A stretch of 64,000 nucleotides of DNA from assembly GCF_004011695.2 (NCBI RefSeq), contig NC_082415.1:1240001-1304000 (forward strand), written 5' to 3'. Positions 57,627 through 64,000 of this stretch are shown one piece after another. Position numbers and translations under genes: made by a program. Within the stretch, counting starts at the first letter, position 1; every line of letters begins with the position of its first letter. This stretch comes from Ascochyta rabiei (lineage: Eukaryota; Ascomycota; Dothideomycetes; Pleosporales; Didymellaceae). The notes beneath the pieces were generated by a model. That model was not told where the DNA came from. It saw only the letters and a program-made list of their open reading frames with translations, and did no database searches.

Positions 57627-58240
57627 CTAGTAGAAGAAACCGAGGATCTTGCCAGCAACGTGCTTGCGGCGAGCCTCCTCGTGGTCCATGATGCCGGCGG
57701 AGGTGGTCAGGACGATGTAACCGAATTGACGCGAGGGCAGGAGCTTGACAACCCACTTCTCCATGTCGCGGAGCTGGACGTTGTAGCGGGGGGAGATGAC
57801 ACCGGTCTTGTTGATGCGGCCGTTAAGCTGGATAACGATCTTGCCGTTGCGGTGGTCGTCGACCTCTTCGAACTCGCCAATGTAGCCTGACACAAACGTT
57901 AGGTCTGTGAAGAAGGGATATGTTGCGCAAAATTAAACATCGGACATCATGGAAGGGTTCCGAGGATGTGTAAGTTCTCCGCAGTTAATATACCGGACAC
58001 TTAAAGCCCAAAGACCGTAGAGAAGACAGGATCATTGGGAAGTTATCAGCCCGGAGAGAGGGGCGAAGAACCAGATGTATGCGCAACAAAGAAGGAGATC
58101 GACGTACCGTGACGCTGCATGACGGTCAAGAACTTGACAATGACCTTGGAGGAAGGGCGGATCATGACCTGGCGCTTGCCGGCCTTCTCAGCGTTGTTGA
58201 TGGCGTTGAGCGCATCGTTGAGGACGGAAGTCTTGACCAT
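57627..58240 (-). CDS. RPS22: 40S ribosomal protein S22 (uS8, S15a)
   Basis: Exons 58108-58240 and 57627-57886 give 130 residues, the usual length. The sequence runs [20 protein letters not shown] through [20 protein letters not shown] to [16 protein letters not shown]. uS8 binds central-domain helices of 18S rRNA and is needed early in small-subunit assembly. The intron of 221 nt is long for this organism; some fungal RPS22 introns carry a C/D snoRNA, but I did not find a matching C and D box pair here. It is divergent from the LysM gene, 631 bp apart. Confidence 0.97.
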
Positions 58241-58871
58241 TTTGGCGATTTATCGAAGATTCTCAATGGCGAGGGGCGACTGAGGTATCTATGCAGAAAT
58301 TGTGGTTAGTCTCCAGATGCCAGAGCATGGAGAGTGCCCTCAGCCAGCAGCTTTGGAGGGTTCTTCAGCTCTTGTCGCAGAGAGGAGCAGTGTCAGGCTC
58401 ATCCTTGCGGACGAGCGCGATTGCTTCCCCTGGCTCTCTGAAGGGCACTCATCGGAACAGACACAACATACCTCGTGAGGGCGCGGGTGGGATAGCGAGA
58501 GACGTGCGTGTCCTGCGATGGAAAGTTCGACGTGGGTGCAATTTCGCGCTCGGCTAGCAAGTGGCCTTGGCGCGATGGCCTGTGCGCCCGGCTCCTGCCA
58601 AACCCCATCACGACCCTGAACCTTGGACTTTACCACCTCTGTGTGCAGCGAGCGTCAGATCCATGTAAACGGCGTGCGCACCCATGCACCGTGTATGCGA
58701 CGCATCAGTAACATCCAATTCGATGTTCGCCACCATAGACACGCCCTCACGTGCCCTCGCGAGTCCCTGACACTCTTAGTCATGACGTGCTATCTCCCGC
58801 GTTTGCCTCCCAAGTCCCTCCACAAGTATCCTATCTCCTAGCGTCAAGTCTTTCCTTTGCATCACTTCAAC
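58241..58871. promoter_or_regulatory. Divergent promoter region of RPS22 and the LysM gene
   Basis: 631 bp between two start codons. No distinct element is identified. Confidence 0.4.
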
Positions 58872-59728
58872 ATGTCTGAAGCTTGCTGCACCTGCGCTAC
58901 GCTGCTATCGTCCATTCCACCGACCTACGATGAGAAGACCGAGAAGCCAACGCAGTTCGAGCGCCGGCTTGAGTGCTGCGGTCGTGCCATATGCGCCCGC
59001 TGCTTGACCGATAACCCACGATTTGCAAGCTATTGTCCCTTCTGCCAGATATCGACCGGTCCTTCCGCGTTGCCAGCACAAGGCCTACGCGACCCTCCTA
59101 CATATTCGCCACACGCCGATGGTCAAGCGGATGATGAGTTGCCACCCTACACAGCACACAATGCGCTGCAACCGCCGTGCGAGAAGAAGACGAGCACAGA
59201 AAATGCACCCGATGTCCTACACTTTGTCGATCAGAACAACGATACAATAGCATCGCTATCGCTGGCCTATGGCGTACCTCCAGATGCATTGCGCCGTGCG
59301 AACAAGATGTTTGCAGATCATCTTCTAGCAGCGCGCAGAACCGTACTGATACCAGGGGAGTTTTACAAGGGCGGAGTTAGTCTCAGTCCTCGCCCACTGG
59401 AAGGCGAAGAGGAAGAGGTCAAGAAGACTAAACTGAGGAAGTTTATGGTAGGATGCAAGGTTGCCGAGTAGGTACCCTGGTGGATGTGCACAGCTAGCCA
59501 AGGTTTATAGAGAGCTGACCAGAGCGTAGATACGATGTCGCTGTCCTTTACCTCGAGCAAGCTGGATATAATCTCGAAAGCGCAATGACTGCCTTTAAAG
59601 CCGACGAAAAGTGGGAGAAGGACCATCCCCTGCAGGCCGCAAAGAAAGGAAAGCAGCCTGCGCCGCAAAGTTCTGGAAAGCGGAGATGGTTTGGCGGAAG
59701 TGGAGGCGGAATCACAGGCCAACTATAG
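58872..59728 (+). CDS. Intracellular LysM protein with RING-like cysteines and UBA-like tail
   Basis: Exons 58872-59467 and 59530-59728 give 264 residues. There is no signal peptide. The N-terminus has paired cysteines (C5/C8, C35/C36, C41/C44, C55/C58) in an ECCGRAICARCL..YCPFC pattern, like a RING or zinc ribbon. Then come two PPTY motifs (about 17-20 and 76-79) and LPPY, WW-domain ligands. A LysM domain lies at about 115-162 (VLHFVDQNNDTIASLSLAYG, then ALRRANKMFADHLLAARRTV). After the intron, YDVAVLYLEQAGYNLESAMT-AFKADEKWEKDHP resembles a UBA-like helical bundle. Intracellular LysM proteins with similar tails occur in fungi, but their function is not known to me. A role in ubiquitin signalling is inference from the motifs. 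Confidence 0.85.
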
Positions 59729-60768
59729 ATACACCAGCTGGTTATACTCCAATTGTTCAAGGGCGGCAATGCGGGCGTCCGGCTGAATTCTGGTCTCAGC
59801 ATGATCACGCTGAGCACAGCAAGGCGTTACTGACTTGGAATGAACACTCGATACACAACTCTGGTTATAAGAAGGGACAACGATGGTCACACCATATTTA
59901 CAACCTTTACTTCCAGAATTTCTATTGGAACATCTTCATGAAGATACACTCTTCCACTACTCCAGGCTTAATGTTACATTTGGTGCGACTCTTGTTCTCT
60001 GTACGCTCAGCCAATCACTACGCGGCAGCGCCAAAGGCCCACTCATCGCTAAGCGCCGAACCTCATACCCCTGTACACACCCCTCGAAGCGCTGCCCATG
60101 CATCGATTGGTTTCAGAAGCTGCACCATGCTCACAGACAGTCGTTGGGCGAAGTTCATTCGCCAGAAATTCGAATGCTTTTCATGCTTGCCACTAAATGC
60201 ATCCTAGCTTGTGCTACATCCCGAGCGACACGACAGCCATTGTGCTTAACTGCACATCCAAACATGATCCAGTGGACGAATAGCAGGCTGTTCCTCTGGC
60301 CTTCAAGTGAAGACCATGCAAAATGTCCCCTTCCGGCAAAATCGGCTGCAGCCTGTAAGCTAAAGCATCCCTTTTTGGTGCCGACATGCGTCTACGCGCC
60401 GAGGAGTACCAACAGCATCGCCAGCCGCAGAGCCTAGGAAAGCGGCAAGACAGATGACCGTCAGTTCTGTTCCTCGAAGTGGTTATTTTGGGACTTTCAA
60501 TACCCACATGGGGTATTGGTGGGCGTGAAACAACGACTGCGACCGTCGAGTTTTAAAGCATGGTCAACCCCCCTCAAATCACCATTATCCAGGCACACAA
60601 GGGCAACTGCTATTCTTCGTTGTTCATTTGTTTCAAGGGTCAGACACTCCTGTACAAACACACTTTATCCCTCAAAACTCCTATTGACTATACTGGTGCT
60701 CTCGCCATTGTCGTCTGCCACGAACCTCCGTCTTTACAAGAGAGAAACATAATCGCAAAATCGACACG
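59729..60768. other. Intergenic upstream of the four-helix membrane protein gene
   Basis: About 1 kb. Several frames open by chance, but none shows family-like sequence. Confidence 0.45.
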
Positions 60769-61556
60769 ATGAAGATCAACCCAGCACCCCTCCACCTTGC
60801 GCAAACTATCCTCACAGCCCTTATCATTGTGTTCAGCATTGCTATTCTCGGTACTAGCGCACATACTCTCGATGTTTTCAACAAACAACAGACCTCCAAC
60901 CCGTGGTGGTATGTGTATCCTCACTGCCTATCTACCATATAGCAATACTGACATCAAAAGGCTACCCATGTGGCCACAGCACTTTGATGTTCACGGGACA
61001 AAAGCATTGCTCGCCTCGTCCATCGTAACTCTTGTCCTGACGTCTGCATTCCTCGTCGCCTCCTACATCCCCAGCGTACGCTCCACCCATTTCAACCTAT
61101 CAGCCTCGCATGAAAGAAACTAATCACAAGCCACAGCTGAACCTCAAGCAAAAGCACACCCTCCGCGCCGCCCTCTCTCTGTGCTGTATCCTCCCCTCGC
61201 TCCTCCTGACCCTCATCTCCACAGTCTGGGGCCACATCCTCAACCGCCAAACGCCCGACATCGATACCATCCAGACCTGGTCGTGTAAATACCAACACAG
61301 CTCCCCGCTGCGCCAGGACCTGACCCTGCCCTCCAACATGGGTAACTCAAACTTCAGCGCCGTCTGCCGCGAATCGCGATTCGCCCTCTACGGTACTCTA
61401 ATCACCTTCTTGTTGTTGGGGTTCAGCATGGTGTTGAGTTTCGTGTGCTGGGGCGCGGACAAGTACGCTGCGAGGCAGCAGAGGAAGAACGGCGAGACGG
61501 GCGAGGAGGGGAGCGTTGCGGAGCTAAGTTATGTCCCCAAGGCCTATGCGCCGTAA
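60769..61556 (+). CDS. Four-transmembrane-helix protein, unrecognised
   Basis: Exons 60769-60908, 60961-61075 and 61137-61556 give 224 residues. Hydrophobic segments lie at about 10-32 (LAQTILTALIIVFSIAILGT), 63-85 (TLVLTSAFLVASYIP), 93-114 (SLCCILPSLLLTLISTVW) and 170-194 (TLITFLLLGFSMVLSFVC). The loop between helices 3 and 4 is long and carries two Cys (WSCKYQ and VCRES) and NFS, a possible glycosylation site, so it probably faces outside. The spacing is MARVEL/SUR7-like, but no signature is convincing. The C-terminal tail is charged and cytosolic in that model. Confidence 0.8.
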
Positions 61557-61975
61557 GTGCGTTCTTTGTGTTGGCGGATTGGATGTGAGAGTAGCGGGTA
61601 GATGGCTATTCTTGCTTTCGAGACGATTTGAGACATGGATGGCATTTTTGGAAAGGCGTTTTTGGCGTTGTAGATCCTGTACGCAGGATTTGGAGTAGTC
61701 GAGATATTACAATGTTTCAATGATTTGAGAACAACAGAGCTTTCATCAACAATTACTAGCCTCGCTGAAAACTGTTAGTTGTGTGATCGTATTGTTTAGT
61801 AATTACATCAGGGACAAGTGTGACCAAGTGCAATGCTGAATTAAGGCTCATTATATACAAAAGCCCAGTCAGAGACTTGAGCCGGGTTCAATTACCGCCA
61901 TACAGGGCAAACCTTGGTGCAATCACTACAATTCCTTCCATTGTCTCAACTTCACAAAGCGCAGCAGGAAAAGAC
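61557..61975. other. Intergenic between convergent genes
   Basis: 419 bp with 3' UTRs only. Confidence 0.5.
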
Positions 61976-62659
61976 TTATGCGAGCTGGCCACGGACAGCA
62001 CCAGGGAGAAACTGGCGGGTGTGAGAGTCGGTGAAGAAGCCAGCAGGGTTGGCAACAATTTGACGGACGTGGAAGGCAGCGCCAGTATCAGCGCCGTCTG
62101 TGCCGTTGATGCCAGTCTTGAAGGGCCCAGTTATGCAGCCAGTAGAGATGCGGCGCTCATCGGGGCCAGCAGGGTTGGGGAAGGCAATACGAGGAGGGCC
62201 TGAGCGGCCCTTGACTGCCTCGTGGATATGTGTGGATGTCAGAGCTGCAGACCGGTACTCGCCGGTAACGCCGGAGAGGGTGATGTTCTGTTCATGTTAG
62301 TCTGTGTACTGAGGTATTGTGCGGAGAAGAGAACGTACGTAGCAGATGGTGTTGTCGGCAATGTTGATGCCGTACTTGAAAAGACCCTTAGCGCCAGGCT
62401 GGCCAGGAGCGGGAATTTGGGTGGTGTTGATGACCTGTTCGGGTGTGGCCTTCACGACGTACTCGGCGTCGAAGTAGAAGAGCTTCTCGTTCTTCTTCCA
62501 GTCGTCGTTCTTCTGGTTCCACTTGTCGTCAAGGTCCTTCTTGCAGTCTTTGATATAGGTCTTCTTGTCGATGACCTTGTTGTGGGGCTCAGCGGTAGGA
62601 GCAGCAACGGCAAGAGCCGCTGTCAGGATGGTGATGAAAGCGGGTGCGGAGAAGTACAT
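61976..62659 (-). CDS. Secreted CHRD-domain protein
   Basis: Exons 62339-62659 and 61976-62287 give 210 residues. A signal peptide (about 1-19, ending ..AVAAPTAEP) precedes a charged, Lys/Asp-rich segment and then a CHRD (chordin-like) domain: NITLSGVTGEYRSAALTSTH, with FHVRQIVANPAGFFTDSHT and RGQLA at the end. Fungal and bacterial CHRD proteins are secreted beta-sandwich proteins of mostly unknown function. A TATA box lies about 107 bp upstream. The end at GQLA matches the usual CHRD boundary. Confidence 0.9.
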
Positions 62660-62765
62660 CTTGGTTGTGTGTGTTTTGTTGTGTAGTGAAGGTTATTTTC
62701 AGTGATCGAAAGAAATGAGAGTTGCAATGGCTGATGATGAGAATCCGGAGGTACTTTTTCTCTGC

Positions 62766-62771
62766 TTTATA
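62766..62771 (-). promoter_or_regulatory. TATA box of the CHRD gene
   Basis: On the minus strand TATAAA lies 107 bp upstream of the ATG at 62659. Confidence 0.5.
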
Positions 62772-62832
62772 CAACAGCGGGCCCTCTCTACATGTTCCAT
62801 GATCCCCACATACGCAGTCAGCATGAGTTCAA

Positions 62833-63228
62833 CTACGTCGGTGTACCACGGCGTGACTTGGACGAACGTCGTAGGGTCTTGGTATCGTTGTTTAGTGCCT
62901 TTGTGAGATCTGAACAGCTCGGAAGCCAAGACATCTGCTGTGATTTGTATTGAGACTCACAGTAGTAGATCTTAGTGAGTATTTCAGCGCGATGATTGCC
63001 ATCGGTAAGTGTCCAATGCGCGTAAGGCTGGTCTTGGGAGACCGCCCTGCCCGGACGGACGATCTCCATACCCACATGTGCAGCCAACGGGAGGATTACA
63101 GGGACTAAGTCTTGGAACCTCACCAAATCATAACAATGAATTGGGAACCAAAAATAATTTACCTTGGCCTTGGATGCAGACAACCCAGTCCTTCCAGGTG
63201 GGAAGCCTATTGAGCTTGTGTTATTCTA
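62833..63228 (-). CDS. Possible small gene, structure uncertain
   Basis: On the minus strand a coding-like series runs LPTWKDWVVCIQGQ (63212-63171), a GTAAATT..TTAG intron (about 63107-63166), then VPVILPLAAHVGMEIVRPGR and SQDQPYAHWTLTDGNHRAEI to IYY near 62960. A GTGAGT donor with an acceptor about 51 nt on would give a tail ending SKSRRGTPT at 62833. No start codon in a good context was found upstream, so the gene may begin with another exon or be broken. The family is not recognised. Confidence 0.3.
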
Positions 63229-64000
63229 AGTCATGATCGCCTTCCAAGGTATCGCCTAGATGACTTGGTACGGATAGTAAGAGTTCCGTAGCGTCTGCTA
63301 CCCAGAAGCGCGAAGCCCTGACTTTTATCGAGTCCCAGACGAGACAAGCGCTGAAGCTATGTTGCCGCCTTTGGCCTTAACATGAATTTTGAAGTGGCTG
63401 TGTATGGGTGGACATGAGGTGGAGAGCCAGTAGCCTTGCTCTGATCCTCTTGGCAGGCCCGCATCCAGAGGAACCCTGTCCTGGGCTTCTGTCATTAGAG
63501 ACACCAAAGCTACAGGCGCGGGGAAGGCTTGGCTAGGCCTGGACTTCAACCCACACCACGGTTGAAAAGCAGACTTGCTGCAGGCGGCGCATACACCGTG
63601 GGAAAACGCGACAATGTTGAGATGATGTGTGCTGAGAGCCAAGTCTAACGAACAAAAAGCAGGCCGGCAGCTAGACAATCCTCATTTTCAATTCTCAAAG
63701 ACTGGTGATCTAATGACATCACCAACGCCTTGTCGGCCAAGACTTTTACAGACGGGCTATTGTCCGCACGAAACCACGGCAATCGGCAGCATGGCAAAGA
63801 TGTAGAGAGTTCGAATGCTGCTGCAAGGTGCAGCCTCATGATAGACGCTTGGTGAAGTAGGGATTTTGTGCTGTACCCAGGCAGGCCACCGTGACTGCAC
63901 TTACGTACATAGACCGCCATGAGTAAGTGAGTGATTCTTTATACACCAGGCGGCCGCTGAATCGTACAGTTCTGGGTGCCATGGTAGTACACTATTGTCG
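63229..64000. other. Right end of the window, no supported gene
   Basis: Open frames here (63325-63678 and 63645-63920, minus) lack family-like sequence. Confidence 0.45.

Noticed and set aside
57887..58107. Possible C/D snoRNA in the RPS22 intron
   Set aside because: An ATGATGT C-box-like site exists, but no D box follows within range and the termini do not pair.
59883..60437. 184-codon plus-strand frame
   Set aside because: Composition is unlike its neighbours, it has no domain, and equally long frames overlap it on other frames.

Overview
The window is nuclear DNA of a filamentous ascomycete (Pezizomycotina). Genes carry several short introns of about 47-150 bp with CTRAC-type branch points, two tRNA genes carry anticodon-loop introns, and the gene set is fungal (SEC65, MIS12/MTW1, CORVET VPS3, carboxypeptidase Y, OSH1-type oxysterol-binding protein, LAMMER kinase). 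Protein style suggests a dothideomycete, perhaps Pleosporales; that is my inference, since no diagnostic marker was searched. Exon joins were worked out by hand. For every spliced coding gene listed as a CDS with exact exons, the summed exon length is a multiple of three; the one provisional gene model (62833-63228) is flagged as such.

Layout. 0.3-4.7 kb: a secreted aspartic protease (+) and SRP subunit SEC65 (-). 6.5-8.3 kb: a class III aminotransferase (+). 10.1-14.4 kb: LAMMER kinase and kinetochore protein MIS12 (both +). 15.3-17.6 kb: an MFS transporter (-) with a microsatellite-encoded Glu-Lys tail. 18.1-21.4 kb: prefoldin subunit 4 and the Golgi protein CASP (both -), divergent across a minisatellite from VPS3 (+, 22.0-25.7 kb). 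26.6-28.8 kb: a BNI4-like PP1-docking protein (-). 28.8-38.5 kb: a gene-poor island with two tRNA genes, simple tandem repeats and decayed coding fragments. 38.5-43.7 kb: carboxypeptidase Y (-), SDO1/SBDS (+) and an unrecognised serine-rich protein (+). 44.5-52.0 kb: ribosomal protein S18 (-), a phytanoyl-CoA dioxygenase-like protein (-), two unrecognised proteins (+) and a short-chain dehydrogenase (-). 52.8-58.2 kb: OSH1-type oxysterol-binding protein and ribosomal protein S22/uS8 (both -). 58.9-62.7 kb: a RING-like/LysM/UBA-like protein (+), a four-helix membrane protein (+) and a secreted CHRD protein (-).

Most genes are unrelated housekeeping genes and there is no obvious secondary-metabolite or defence cluster. 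Three genes belong to the secretory and endolysosomal system (CASP, VPS3, carboxypeptidase Y), and SEC65 and OSH1 also act at membranes, but their proximity is not evidence of co-regulation. I found no convincing new multi-gene system. The most interesting points are two GC-AG introns in conserved genes, a 25-nt micro-exon in the transporter, the gene graveyard at 34.5-37.1 kb holding a fragment related to the dioxygenase 10 kb away, and an intracellular LysM protein with RING-like cysteines, PPxY motifs and a UBA-like tail.
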